A stretch of DNA of 64,000 nt from assembly GCF_016802725.1 (NCBI RefSeq), contig NC_052676.1, positions 7,519,433 through 7,583,432 on the forward strand, written 5' to 3'. A program made the translations under genes and the position numbers. Shown piece after piece: positions 25,360-38,243 of the stretch (position 1 is the first letter of the stretch; every line of letters starts with the position of its first letter). The stretch comes from Solenopsis invicta. Its lineage: Eukaryota; Arthropoda; Insecta; Hymenoptera; Formicidae. The notes beneath the pieces are model-generated. The model made no database searches and was not told where the DNA came from. It saw only the letters and a list, made by a program, of their open reading frames with translations.

Positions 25360-28300
25360 TGATCCTACTTAGACGCATAGCGATGACGTAAATATCGCAC
25401 AATGTAGCGAGATATTTCTGTGCGTGGAGGGAATAATCGCGCGCCTCGAATAACTTCTCGAGCTTCGGAAAAACACGAGCGGAAGCCGTGCTAAATCGTT
25501 GACGAAACTCGATGACGCGAAAAAATGTCGTCGAGAAAATGAGTCGTGTAATTTTCGCGGCCGTCTACCCGGCGCGCGACGCTGCCGCGCGATTATCCCC
25601 GAAGGTCGCTGTCTCCAGGTCGGGTCTAATAAAAGTTGGAAATCAGCGCTACGATGGTCGGGCAAATAGCTTTTTTTTTAAATGTAATTTACAACTTCGA
25701 TGAGGGGACACGGTGTCGGTCCTTAACGAAAGTCCAGTATTTTACGGCGGGATTGAAGGGCGTGAAGAAGGGTGAATATAGGTCACTGAGCGCCCGGCAT
25801 TAGGGATGGTCTCTAGGAGTGAAGTAAAGTCCAAAACCGCCGCTATGGCGGAAGCCATTATATCGCCCTCGTAAAAAAAATCACGGTGAAGTGTACTTTA
25901 TGGGATTGAGGTGAGGTTAGTCATAGGTGCCATACCTCTCTCTCGGTTCGATACTTCTCCCGAAAGAAAGCGGAGAGCGCGCGAGAGGTTTTACGCGTTA
26001 CGAAAAAAAAATGTTTCATGATAAACGAAAATCTACAGAATAAACGCAAATCAGAATCACACGAACAAACATAATTAGTTAAAAGCCAGAATTGAGCTAC
26101 TTTTTTTATTTGCTCGATTTTTATTTGTGTTTTAATAGAAACTGCACACAAATTAACCTAATTAAAATGAGCGAATGAAAATAAAAGAACGCGAGATGAT
26201 TAAAGGTATTAAATGGCTGAGAGGAAAATTAATTAAATGCAATCTGCATTAAAAAAAAAGTGTTTTCCAATTAATAAACAAGATTAATCTAAAAGAAAAA
26301 AACGTAACATTGTATTAAAACATTTTGTATACATTACTCCCCGGAACGGTTTCTCAGGCAAGTACTCTTGCTCTCTCATCCGAGACACCCTCAAAACGAA
26401 AGAGAAGGAGCGATGACCGCTTTATTGCTTTATCGTCTCGACGTATTTTCGGACGTATTCTACAGTTTTGCCGCTCCCCTTCTCTCTATTACCGAGGCGC
26501 CACACGTTCGGGGGTTGCTTGCTGTAACTTCGATACTATCGGTACATCCCTTCCGAACAATTCTACATCAAGGACTATCGACATCTTTCGTTAAATTTCA
26601 GCTCATACCCCTAGCGTGCGGCGAGAACTAATCCTGATTCGATTCGTGTCGAATGTTCGTTCCGACCAAATTGGGCAGACCGAAATAAAAGGCGTCAAGT
26701 CGCAAATCTCATAAACTCCCCAAACTGATTTATCCGTAGAAGGATCATAAAAGAGAGAGGGCGCGCCGAAGAGAAGAAAAAAAGAGAGAGAGAGAGAGCA
26801 AAAGTGAACGAGAGAGGGATGAAACTTCTCGCTCGATTAACCGATGAATTTCCCTGAGCGATGATCGATTACAAGCCGCCATATGGAACATGTATCGAGG
26901 GAAGTTAACGTAGCTTCGGTCGTCGGCGTTCAGTCGATGCGATGACCCGGAACGTGAACGTGTACGCGCGACATACGGCGATCCTTGATCCAGTTCCCTT
27001 TAACCGTCTTTCCCTCCCCCTCGCTGTTTCACTCCTCTCCCTGCGTCCGTGGTTTGTCCTCGTCATCATCGGCCGGAAGTGAGCGGGGGCGAATAATTTC
27101 GCTCTTAAACGCGATGGGGCGGATCGAAGTAAGCATTTCTAAAGCACAATTTTACGGGGGAAGCTTCCCCGCAGCAGCGTCGCGTCGTTACGGCGGATCA
27201 AAAGCGTCGGCGGGGAATTTCGCGTAAACAGCCCAAATATTGTCGGTTCCCACGCTTTACGACGCCACGTGTGGAACGATTCTAACAGCCGCTTGGCAAC
27301 GAGCACTTTCAGCTCTAGACGGCAGTAGTAATTGGATGTGATTAGTGCGCGCATCCCGAGAGATCCCGGCAGACCTGGTTCTATTCTCATTCAACTGTTG
27401 CCCGACTATTGTCTGCGCACCCAACTACCGTCGCAATGTAATCACGAGGTGTATTTTTCCTGATTGTTCGGCACCCTTGCATAGCAACCGTCACGTAGCA
27501 CGCGCTATTGAGATTCATAATAAAGCATTGACTTTATTATGAAGGCTGACGCTTCTCATCCTATTTCATCCACGCCGACGCTGCCTGCAACGCTGTCTCA
27601 ACAAATTGAATTAAAGTTAAATAAACTAATCTCGCTACATCGTAAACACACGTAGCTCTCCGTACGAAGAATATAATATAGAATTTCTGACGAACGCTTA
27701 TTTATAGGCTTCCAGGGATCAGTCAGTAAAGTGGCTGCGCGTGCTATCTCTCGAGAGAAGGAAGACATTGGTCGATGACGGTTCGAGAGACGCGCCATTC
27801 GGCTCGAGAGCCCGAGAGCCCTCGAATGTCCCACTTGATGCGAATAAAAACGATTCGTCCATGACTCATATCATCCGTGACGATGTACAATCGTAAATAT
27901 TCGCTTGAGCTTAAGCGGCTGCGACGTTTAGGCGCCGCGCGATAAATTACAGTGATTTATTTCGAAAGGTGTAGTTCTCACGGCTCGTCTCCCGGGGAAG
28001 ATCCATTTGCTTCCTCGTGCTACGGAGCGATAATACAATTTCGCGGACTCAGTAAGCGCGAGCGCGTGAACTTACTGCTCCCTCGAGTTTTTGTTCGCGA
28101 GGGGTCGAAACTTAAGGTAAGGCCGACCGGGACGTTAAAAGCGAGTAAGGTGAGATCTCTCGTTTCTCTCAAAATCGAGAAGCCGCGTTTCTACTTCGTA
28201 GAAACAACGAGAGTGGGTTAGAACGGTGGAATATGGATGCGAGCGAAACTTCCCATTGGAGATAATACTCTCAGATAACGTCCGATGCTCCTTGTCGCAA

Positions 28301-28385
28301 CCCGGTCAACAAGATATCGAACTTGCGAACTTAACAATAGGCAAAGCCTTATAGACAACATGACAAGCATAACAAAATAGGGATC
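25360..28385. other. GC-richer, CpG-rich block without a recognised exon
   Basis: This is the longest GC-rich block in the window, with many CpG dinucleotides (for example TACCCGGCGCGCGACGCTGC near 25567) and many short open frames on both strands. I found no domain and no convincing chain of frames joined by splice sites. In Hymenoptera such blocks are often promoters, first exons or conserved enhancers. It could hold the untranslated first exon of an unseen gene, but nothing proves this. Confidence 0.4.
26767..26798. repeat. (GA)n simple repeat
   Basis: GAA/GA-rich run ending in a perfect GAGAGAGAGAGAGAG stretch. A simple sequence repeat inside the GC-richer block. Confidence 0.8.
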
Positions 28386-28438
28386 TAAGACGTCTTGATG
28401 ATGTCTAATATGACGTCTAATAAGACGTCCCAAAGACA
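28386..28438. repeat. GACGTC-based short tandem
   Basis: The hexamer GACGTC or a one-base variant recurs at short spacing: AAGACGTCTTGATGATGTC, then ATATGACGTCTAATAAGACG, ending TCCC. GACGTC is self-complementary, so the array can form small hairpins. GACGTC also contains a CREB-type half site, but regulatory function is not shown. Confidence 0.6.
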
Positions 28439-28460
28439 TACGTCGTCATATTACTCCGTT

Positions 28461-28977
28461 TAACGAATTATAGGAAATCCTCCAGACATCTTAACCCCAG
28501 TGCGCCACTGTGTGTGGTTAAATTTTCAACCAAGTGCTCATTTAAGTTTAGTTTTGTTATTAAAATTTCGTTAGCTTAAAGTAACAGTCAATAAGAATTC
28601 TTGTTCACGTATAAAGATTGTCAATTCGATTATTCTAACTCCTTGCAGCTCACAAAATAAAAAAAAGAAGAGCGTGAAAGAGTTCTTAATTTTGTGGGTG
28701 AATTTTCACCTGGAGTAGTTTCAGTGTAAGGAAAATATAAGTAGCGCTCCAGGATTAAAGATGTTCTTTTTAAACGAGTTAGAATATTCGAATTAACAAT
28801 GTTTATACGTGAACAAGAATTCTTATAGACTGTTACTTTAAGCCCTTCAAGCTAACGAAATTTTAATAACAAAACCAGTACTAAACTTGAATGAGCACTT
28901 GGTTGAAAATTCAACCACACACAGCAGAGCGCACCGGGGTTAAAATGTCCTCCGAGGATTTCCTATAATTCGTTACA
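28461..28977. repeat. Foldback element with ~180 bp arms
   Basis: The left arm begins TAACGAATTATAGGAAATCC; the right arm is the inverse (GGATTTCCTATAATTCGTTA). Inward, both arms carry TGTGTGTGGTTRAATTTTCA, AAGTGCTCATT, GTTATTAAAATTTCGTTAGC and AAGAATTCTTGTTCACGTAT. The central ~140 bp are unpaired (CAGCTCACAAAATAAAAAAA and following). A TA may be duplicated at the ends. A decayed piece with the similar motif AATAAGCACTTTTACGTGAA lies near 32234. No coding capacity. Confidence 0.82.
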
Positions 28978-30832
28978 TGGAGCAATGCTATAACTCGAGA
29001 ATAAAATAGCGAGATCTCGTGCACAATTAGAGTTTTGAATTTTACCTTTCAGACAATAAGAGGTAAGACTTGAGCGCTCAGTATTTTACGGATAATACCC
29101 GAGGCACATTACAAAGCGGTGGCAAATTCATTAACGACTTTCCGTAAATCCTCGCCCCGTCATTGCTAACGCTCACTTTCTCGCCTTCGCAGCAACTTCT
29201 TCGATATCGAGAGCTTATCTCACTTTCTTCGTAGGGTTTCCAACCGTAAATCCTCGCAAGTGTTTGTAACTTTCCATCCAACGGTCGTCTTAACATGTTT
29301 GTGTGTGGAAAACCACTTCTCGATATTCGTGCTCAGTTACATTCCCCATTGATCCACATGATCCCAATGATTCACGTTTTGCCCCTATATCTAAAGTTTC
29401 GATAGAATGGTCGTAAAACCTAATAATGTTTCCAACGCATTTTGAATTTGCCACGGGTACTCCTTTCGAGCAGGATTAAAATAGACTTAGTAGATACTTC
29501 GCTATTGATAAAGTCCAAGTTTGCGAAACTTTGTAATATAGCTAAATGCCCTACTAAAGCGCCTTCCTGTGTGTTGGCAAAGTTGTAATCTAAAATAAAG
29601 ATCGAGATTATAAATATACAAACGTTAAATGAAATTTTACAGATCAATTTTTTCATGTATTTAAAGTGTCAAAGTCTATTCGAAGATATAAAGCGGTTAT
29701 TAATTTTCAAGTTAAAAAGTCAGAAAGATATTGGTACAATCAATCATTATTTTATTAATATAACGTCGCCAAACTTATTATTGATAGAGAACGATGAGAG
29801 TATAAGAGAGAACTTTATTAATACAACCTACATGTTTGCGGAAGCTCAAGCTTACAACTTCGTATAATAATTATTGTCCAAAGGCAAAAGTTTGAACAAT
29901 ATAATTATTGTTCGGCGAAATTAACATTTGCTAGAACGCATTCCCTGAATAATGAACTATCGTAGGTGTGCGAATATAATCACATTGGCTCGTGATTCAT
30001 GATTGATAGACCGATCATCAATTCAGATGTATTCTGCGAAATAGAACGTAATATAAGCACGTCATCCTTTTTATTCCTTTTTGCTTGAAAAAAAAATCAT
30101 AAATCTTTTTCTTACAAAAAAATACCCCAAAAAAAATTTTTTTGAAATAAAAAAATTATATTTCTTTGAACGTGTTTTTTTTTTAAATAAAAGAAATATT
30201 TGTTAAATTTAAAGCTTATGTGCTCAAAATAATACTTTTTTAAATATACAAAGTAACTTTTCTTTAATTTTAGTTTTCTGATTTAAAAGAGAATCGAACG
30301 AACTTCGCTGATCCGAGTAATATAAAGTTTCGTTATTACATGACAGTTTTTGAATTTGAAAAATTTAGCGCACGTATCAGTTCGTCAACGTTGCCTCCAT
30401 GCTATATACCATCAAATTACTTAGTAACAAACTTACAAATTACTTAGTAACAACTTAGTAACAAATAGTAAAGTTTCCATTCTACTAAATCTGAAAAATT
30501 AGGAAACGATCCACTCATAACATACCAGGTAATATGGGATTACAAAGTATCATTACAGAAGATCGCCGAAAAGCGCTTAAAAATAACCCAAATTTGCGAG
30601 TTGTCTTATGAAATTTAAAAGAAATACTTAAATATAATGTTTGCAGCAACAGAGTTATTACTCTCATTTGACATTCATTTCTCATTTTTTAATATCAAAA
30701 ATCCACATTGCTATGTATCTATTCTTATTTTAGAATAGTATTTTAGATATTACGTTGATCTGAAAAAGACTCAATTCTGATTTTTAAAATAAGATTTTTT
30801 AAATTAATTAAATAAAAAAAGTGAGAAATTCA
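28978..30832. other. Non-coding stretch
   Basis: 28978-29400 is moderately GC-richer; the rest is AT-rich with A/T homopolymer runs (30085-30190). A short imperfect tandem of ACTTAGTAACAAA lies at about 30418-30466. No exon or RNA gene seen. Confidence 0.42.
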
Positions 30833-31330
30833 TATAATCTTGGACATTATTCCTTTAAATTTAATGAAAAAGTTTTTCAACGAGGTAAATGTTCCCTTTC
30901 TTGTATTTAACATTTTTCTTTTTGTTACAATTATTAAATCTCTTTTGTCAAACAAATACGTTTTTCAATTTTAAAAACGTTTTTTTAATCAACAAAATTA
31001 TTAATTTATTTTGAATAAATATTTAGGATTAAATTACGTTTTTTTAAATTAAATCAAATTTTTTTTATTTCAATAAATAATTCTGCCAGTGTAGAAAATA
31101 AAGAAAATACGATACTTTAGTATTAACGATTTTATCGATAGTTACATCTTCATATTTTCCTTTATTTCACATCAGTGAAATGCGAGAAGTATCTCTTGTC
31201 TCTGGATCCTTATCGACTAAGGAGGTATTATAAAAATACTACAAAGGAAATAAAATAAAAACTTTACTATTATATTTCAAAAATGTCAGTGTTTTACTTA
31301 CTGCATTTGTTATTATATTGTTTAATCTAT
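30833..31330 (+). repeat. Arm 1 of a ~500 bp inverted repeat pair
   Basis: This segment matches 32911-33407 in reverse complement from TAATCTTGGACA through AATTTAATGAAAAAG, ACGAGGTAAAT, AATCAACAAAATTATTAAT, CAGTGTAGAAAAT and AAATGCGAGAAGTATCTCTT to GTTTTACTTACTGCA. Many scattered mismatches and small indels exist, so the duplication is old. The arms are 1.58 kb apart. This may be two copies of one repeat family, or the ends of a 2.6 kb composite element. Confidence 0.8.
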
Positions 31331-32910
31331 TATTTAGATTTCAAAAGCGTAAATTTTGCGAAATATATGTATCATTAACAAATGTTTTTATAAACATATT
31401 GAAATTTTCTTCGTTTACTTGAATCACTCAATCAGCCGACGTGTATATTACTCCGCGCTCTCCAACCAAAAACGGTAAAAATACGTTCAATCATATTTTG
31501 ACGAAAAAGCATGACACGAAATATGTGTATTCGAACTCAAATCGTTAAAAAAAAAAAACTGTTATTTATACATAATAGTTATGCGATGTTTATAAATATT
31601 GTGTAAAAATGGTAACGTAATGATTTATTATTTCCATTTTTCATTGCTCTAAATTTCACTTAAAATAGCTTCAAGCTAGATAATAATCTTAGTATATCCC
31701 CAAATCGTTAATTATGAGAATGAATTAATTACACGGATTGACAACAGTTAATTATTAACAGAGAATGAACGCGTTTCAAAAAACAAGAACGCGGAGTGGC
31801 TCATGCCACGACTTTACGTACGCAAAAACACGACGCAAAAACAAACTACGCAAAACGGAGGCCGCACGCGAACCAATTTGTTGCTATTCCAAAATACATA
31901 ATGCTTTGCGAAGTAAATCCAGGTCGAATATTCCGTTGCCAGAATTTCAAGTTGATCCCCTCGAATAAATTGTTTCATATATTGCGCTATATATTCCGTG
32001 GATTTATTAGATAATTCTTTAACCCTGGAATGCCTCTCATATTTTTCTTCCGGTACGTTGGATAAATTTTCAGAAAATTAGGAATCTTCTTACGCTTCTA
32101 AGAATTTTTTACTTTATTAGTTGCAAGATGTTCAAATGATTAAATTTACACTATTTTAACGTAAACAAATTATCCTTATTTATTGCTATTTTAAGCTATC
32201 AAAATTGTAATAGCAGAAATTATGGTAAACTTGAATAAGCACTTTTACGTGAAAATTCATCCACAGTAGCAATTGACCTCAATTGAGCAATTCACCTCAA
32301 GATTAATCAAAGCTCATTTATTAGTAAATGAACATAGAAAATTATGTACAATGCTTAAAAATGTGATATTAATGTATTAACTGTACGTTGGTATATGAAA
32401 TTTTAATGAAAAATTAAAAGACAAAGCCAACTAACAAATGAGTATTGAAATCAATATTTTTCGAGCTGTGAAAATCAATAACAAATGACAAGTCAGTACA
32501 TGTGACACAGTTAATCCGATATCAGGCTGTGCATTGGACGTTAATATTAAAATTGAGATTAAGATTAAAATTGAGGCTTGATCAAAGATAGCAAAGCAGG
32601 TCAAGATTGAGATTGCAGATGGAAATTTAGGATTCGATCTATTTTCCCGATCTTCATGTTCAATCTTAACCAATAAGCATTCAGTTTTTCAATCATATGA
32701 TTATTGCCAACAAATGCATTTATAAATACAAATTAGAGATTATATTACAATTAGTTTTAAAAAGTATAACTTTTATAGTTTGAAGCAATTAGAGTATGTG
32801 AAAAATATGTCTGCAGAAATAGAAATTTGGAACAGAAAGAAAGAACTTAATTGTATTAATAGGCTGGGCCGTTACTGTGAGGTACAATTATCAATTGCAA
32901 TGCAGATTGC
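31331..32910. other. Spacer between the inverted arms
   Basis: AT-rich with a CpG-containing section at 31760-31960 that has overlapping short frames but no domain. 32470-32660 is low complexity, with recurring AAGATTGAGATT/AAAATTGAG motifs. No transposase or other gene recognised. Confidence 0.42.
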
Positions 32911-33407
32911 AGATTGAACAATAACAAGTGCAATAAGTAAAACACGGACAGTTTCAAAATATAATAGTAAAGCTTTTTATTTTATTTCCTTCGTAGTATT
33001 TATACAATACTTCTTTAGACGATGAAGATCCAGAGACAAGAGATACTTCTCGCATTTCACTAATGTGAAATAAAAATATGAATATAATTATCGATCATGA
33101 AATCGTTAATACTAAAGTAAAATATTTTCTTCATTTTCTACACTGAGAATTATTTATTGTAATAAAAAGAATTTTATTTTTGTAAGAAAAATTAATTTAT
33201 TTGTATGCTCCTAAATATTTATAGGAAATAAATTAATAATTTTGTTGATTAAAAGAAACGTTTTTTAAAATTGAAAAACATATTTGCTTGACAAAAAAAG
33301 AGTTAATATTTATAACAAAAGGAAAAATGTTAAATAGGAGGAAGAAATATTTACCTCGTTGAAAAATTCTTTTCATTAAATTTAAAAGAATACTGTCCAA
33401 GATTATT
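32911..33407 (-). repeat. Arm 2 of the ~500 bp inverted repeat pair
   Basis: Reverse-complement partner of 30833-31330. Transcription through both arms would give a long imperfect hairpin RNA. There is no open frame of note inside the arm. Confidence 0.8.
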
Positions 33408-36400
33408 AAATAAATTTCATATTTAAATTTGCAATCGTACAGTGTGAATAAATAATCTTTGATCTTGATTTCAACCTGATCCTTTAACGCGTAGTCTAAT
33501 GTCGGCTTTACTAGCAGAATTTTTATTAACTCAAAAGCTATTTCATGACGTCAACATCTTTGTATGTAATACCTGCATTTCCAACTCTAATTAAATATCC
33601 CAAAAATGTAATTAAAGTGCTGGAGTTATGAATCATTCTGAATTATCTGAGCATATAAAAGCACGGAAAATCACATAAAAGAGAGTAACGAGAAATATGT
33701 TTTCATTATTATTGATGTTATCATAAATCATGTTTTAAATAAGAGCTTTATTTCAAATTAGTTTCCCAATATATTTCATCTATATATTTTGTCCGTGAGG
33801 AAACTAATTTTATGCCTGCATTTATCAATTCTTATTTCAAGACCATCTTGAGTGTCTTAAAATACTAATACAGCTGCATGATTAGTTGTGATGACATCTT
33901 GAGACGGTATTTAAGTCAGTCTCAAATGTGAGAATCAAATATGAAATATCGGCCACAGAAAAGATATTTCATGGTCAGATATTTTATGGCTTTAACATAG
34001 AATTAATTCTTATTCGCTCGGTATATCAAAAGAACGTCCGCAAAGTGAAATTTGTAGAAATTTCTTACAAATCTTTCTAAAGGGTATATATTTCGCTTTT
34101 ATGCTTGCGACGTTGCTCGATTTACAACCACATCTTTTATTCGCTGAACGTTTATTCTCGAGTCCTCACTTGACAAACGCATGCTAAAAAGGCTCGATTC
34201 TCGGATATGAGTGGCAGCATGCATGATTTCTCGCGTTTACAAGAAAACTTATTGAAATTTTAATGAGCCGGCGGTAGTGGCGTGATGCACGTAAGGAAGA
34301 CGGTGGAGATGCTCCTTGCCGCACATGGGCGCATAAATTATTTAAATACCGATTATCTCCCTCTCGACTCTCGACCTTTCGCTTGCAATTCGCAAATCGT
34401 TATGCTCTCACGTGTGCATCTCGACTAATTATGGAAAGGGAAAGAGATAATCCGAGCTAGTCGGAGTTACCCGATGATGGCTACCGCGTTCATGCGAATC
34501 GATATGTACCGGAGCTTTAATTATTATCCAAGAGCCGAGATTTCCGCGTGGGAGTGAGAGAGGAAAAGAGAGAGAGAGAGAAAGAGGAGGAAAACGCTCG
34601 GACGTACCACAGAAATAATTAAATAAACGCGTCCGCTACGCCGCGATCTATTTTGCTCTGTTGCAGCGAGAATATAACAGATACGAGATTTTCAGCTGCA
34701 GTTTTAAGAGCTACTCGAAATCGACGAAAAATAGCTTCGTCGTAGTCGGAAGCTGGCGGTTTCCTTTCCCAGTGGCGCTTTAACTTTTTTCGTCGCCCAT
34801 TGTCTTTTGTCTTTCGCTTGCGACGTCTTACATCGGTGCAATCATTGAAGTCGTAAAGTAGCTCCGCGATGCGCATTTAAGCGTTATATCAGCTCGCACT
34901 CACTGCACTGATCGTTTATGTTATATTCACGCTCCAGTTATGCTCCGGTCGAATGTTCGTCAACTACTTAAGGCATGCTCGTGTTTCACACCGCTATTAT
35001 ATATTTGTATTTGTCTGGTAAGTTTAAGCACGTAATTATTTGTCGAGCGCCGCGCGTGCAAACGCCGCAATTGAATTTATGTTGAACACGTAAGTGTACT
35101 TGCTTACGCTTACGTTTTCGTTTTCCCTTTACGTTTCGAAATCTTCCCTTTCCCTGCCTCCTTTGATAAGTTAAACAAAAGTGCAACAGGAAATTAATTA
35201 GATCGTTAATTGAAAGCGTTAAACGCAGCAGTACGTATGGGCAAGAATAAAAATCGCAAATTCGCATAGAAAACTTTTTAGAATCAAATTGTAATCCAAT
35301 ATCCAATCTGATTTTTCAAAAAATTATAAATTTTAGTTGCAAAACCTATGTAGATTCACATCAGGAGTGTACTATAATGTTTTGCAAACTCAATCCTAAT
35401 TGGAAAAGCTAAACAGATTCCATTAGCTCTCCATTAACTCTCCCAAAGCTTTTTTTATAATAAAATATTTTTTGATTTTGATTTTATATTGAAAATGAAC
35501 AAAATATTTACATTTTACAAATATCTATAAATACTTAAGAAATTTGAATACTAAAAATGTTGGTTACGCGGTTAAATTTTAAATTTTCTTTTTTTATAAG
35601 ATATATCTCTTTTAATTATTATTAATAATTATTATTATTATAACTAAAAAACTTAGAAAATTATAAATTTAATGCTTGCTTAATTGTTAAGACAGAATAA
35701 ATATGTACATTTCGTCAAGGCAGTATTCTACTCCAGAATGCAACAAATAGCCTACATTTGGGAATTCAAAGAATTATTACATGTATGATTATGAACTTTG
35801 CACACATATTATTTTTATTTTAAAAATAATTATTTTTCTTACTTGTCAATTAAGAAAATCATTTAATAAAAACACGTGTCGCTTATTGACACGATTCGAC
35901 TTATCTGATACAAAAACGTTGAAAAGATTTTTATTAAATGTACGTGTGCCTATGATTAAGGAATAAGAAAAATATTGTAAATTGTTAAAATGACAAAGTT
36001 ATAAAAAATAATTTATTTAACGGTTATGCCAAAAAATTCTTTAACTATAAGTTGTAAAAAAAAGTATGATAATGTGAAGGGATCGCGATAATCCTAAGTT
36101 AAGATTACGAACACAAACGTGTATTTTACATGTATATAAAATTTGAAGTCGATTGGTTCAATATTTTTTCGTTCAACATCTTTCAATATTGTATCAAACG
36201 ACTAAAAAACATAGTTTCGAGAAAGATTTGTTTAAAATTAATAGAGTATAGGTATAAAACAAGAAATAAATTTTTAGTTTGCAATACCAGGGCCATACTC
36301 GTACAATAAATTCTTCTTTAACTCAAAATGTTTGTTTTGTTCGTTTCGTAAATTTCCAATTGACGAGCAGTACATATTTCTTTTGACGCTTCAGATACTC

Positions 36401-38084
36401 GCCGTTCGGATCAATAGACTGCTTGTTTCGCTAAAATTTTTTGTCTGCGGTCCTATTGTCACACCCATAGCGTTATCATTTCCAGAAGTGGATGGTAGCC
36501 TTCATCGAAAGTGCACGTGGTTAAATATTTCAAAATATTTGAGGCATAAAATGTATATTTGAGTGCGAAAAGTCCATGCTAAAAAGTTAAAACTTTCCCA
36601 CGTCGGATAATAATGCGAATGCTGCGTAGTGTACTTCGATTTCCACGAAATTTTTTCTTTCATGCTCTATCAATGTGTTTGATATTTTATTTAAAATTTT
36701 TTTCTATTCATTGGGATATTTGCTAGGCAGTAGTCGAGATAACATTCAATGTTTTAAGATTTGTCCTTTTAAAATCCAACTGTTTGTTTCAAAACTAAAA
36801 CATACATATATACGTGCATGTAACCGACCTGAAAAGCTATTATATGCCGGAGACCGTGTGTTGGATGCAACTACCTTTGAACGCACTGATTTCCTGTCGG
36901 TGCGCGCCGCAACCTATAAATGTGCTTGTAACTTTATTATTCTTTCATATTTCGATAAAACCTTTTAAGACTATATTCCTGACAAATATTTGAAGCGTTC
37001 AAAAAAATATTGATTTTTCTTTTTAAATTTTAGAATGATTCCTCTTAAGGAAATCCTAACGTAACTTGCTAATATTTTTATAATATTATCAAAAAATGTT
37101 TTTGATTTCACGCGCGCGCGGAATTTTAAATTCTTTTACACAATTAAAGTACACACAGAAATTAAAAGGGCAAAGAACGATTTCAATAATAAAAAGAAAT
37201 TTTTCAATGATATAAATTTTTGAAAATTTAGAAAGAATTTTTTTCTTATTAGCATGTATCTGTTTTCATTTCTGTGCGTGCTTTCATTGAGTAAAAGAAT
37301 TTGAAGTTCTACAATGCCAAGTCAAAAATATTTTATTCTAATAAAACATATCGATAATTTGCTAGAATTTCCTAAAATGTTAACAAAAAGATGTTTTACC
37401 CTTATAAAAAAAAAATACATGAATACAAAAAATTTATTGTTATAAAAAATGCATTGTTGAAAAAATGCAGTTCTTCAATAGCAGACTTAACTTTAACAAT
37501 TCAAACTATCATATCATTGATCCGGTCGATCACCGGAACCATATCAAAGGATGAGTTTCATTTAACGCTTGTAACGTTCGCGAGCACCATTTGCTTTTTT
37601 AATATTTGGCTACATAAAACATAAAATAATTTTAAAATTATTGTTAGCATTAAACAAAACACCAAAATATGTTATTTGTTTTTTATCTTCATGTTACGGT
37701 TTTATTCATTAAAATATTTTTTGAATATTATTGTTAATAATAACCATAATATTACTGATATAATAATATTAAAAAAAGAAAGTTACATACAGATTATTAA
37801 TCAAATACGTAATTTTTATTTTTTTATTCTACTGAATTCAATGATTGGTACAAAAATCGGATTTTTCCATTTAATTTTATATAAATATATTGATTTTAGC
37901 TGTTAATAAACCAGCGTAAATATCTGCATTGTTTCTACTTCATTTTTAAACAGAAAACCTATATCTAGAATAAAAATAGATTCCTAATTGATACCGTAAT
38001 GTGATTTACTTATTTGGAACAAATTTGGGTGCCCCAATCGTATTCTATATTGTATTCAAGAAGCTTTCGGGAAATTTCTACGTG
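33408..38084. other. Long non-coding stretch, GC-richer at 34080-34930
   Basis: 34080-34930 is GC-richer with CpG and a GAGAGAGAGAGA run near 34570; open frames there have no domains. 36115-36250 contains GAAGTCGATTGGTTCAATAT and TAGTTTCGAGAAAGATTTGT, resembling a decayed interspersed repeat also hinted at near 18300. The rest is AT-rich. No exon or RNA gene seen. Confidence 0.4.
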
Positions 38085-38243
38085 AGAGACGGCTCCTAAA
38101 CAATTATATTATTGCACAATATTTTATATTGCACAATATTATTGATCGACTAAAAGCTACATTGAGAGATTGTGTAATAAATTGCTCAATCAAAGTTTCT
38201 TTGAAATATATTGTGCAACTTGTAACACATTGAGTCGTCTACT
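38085..38243. repeat. Possible small foldback element
   Basis: The left end reads AGACGGCTCCTAAAC, with TTGCACAATATTTTATA just inside. The right end inverted reads AGACGACTCAATGTG, with TTGCACAATATATTTCA inside. Similarity between arms is patchy. A segment at about 56940-56990 with TAGACG...CGTCTA ends may be a short relative. Confidence 0.42.
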
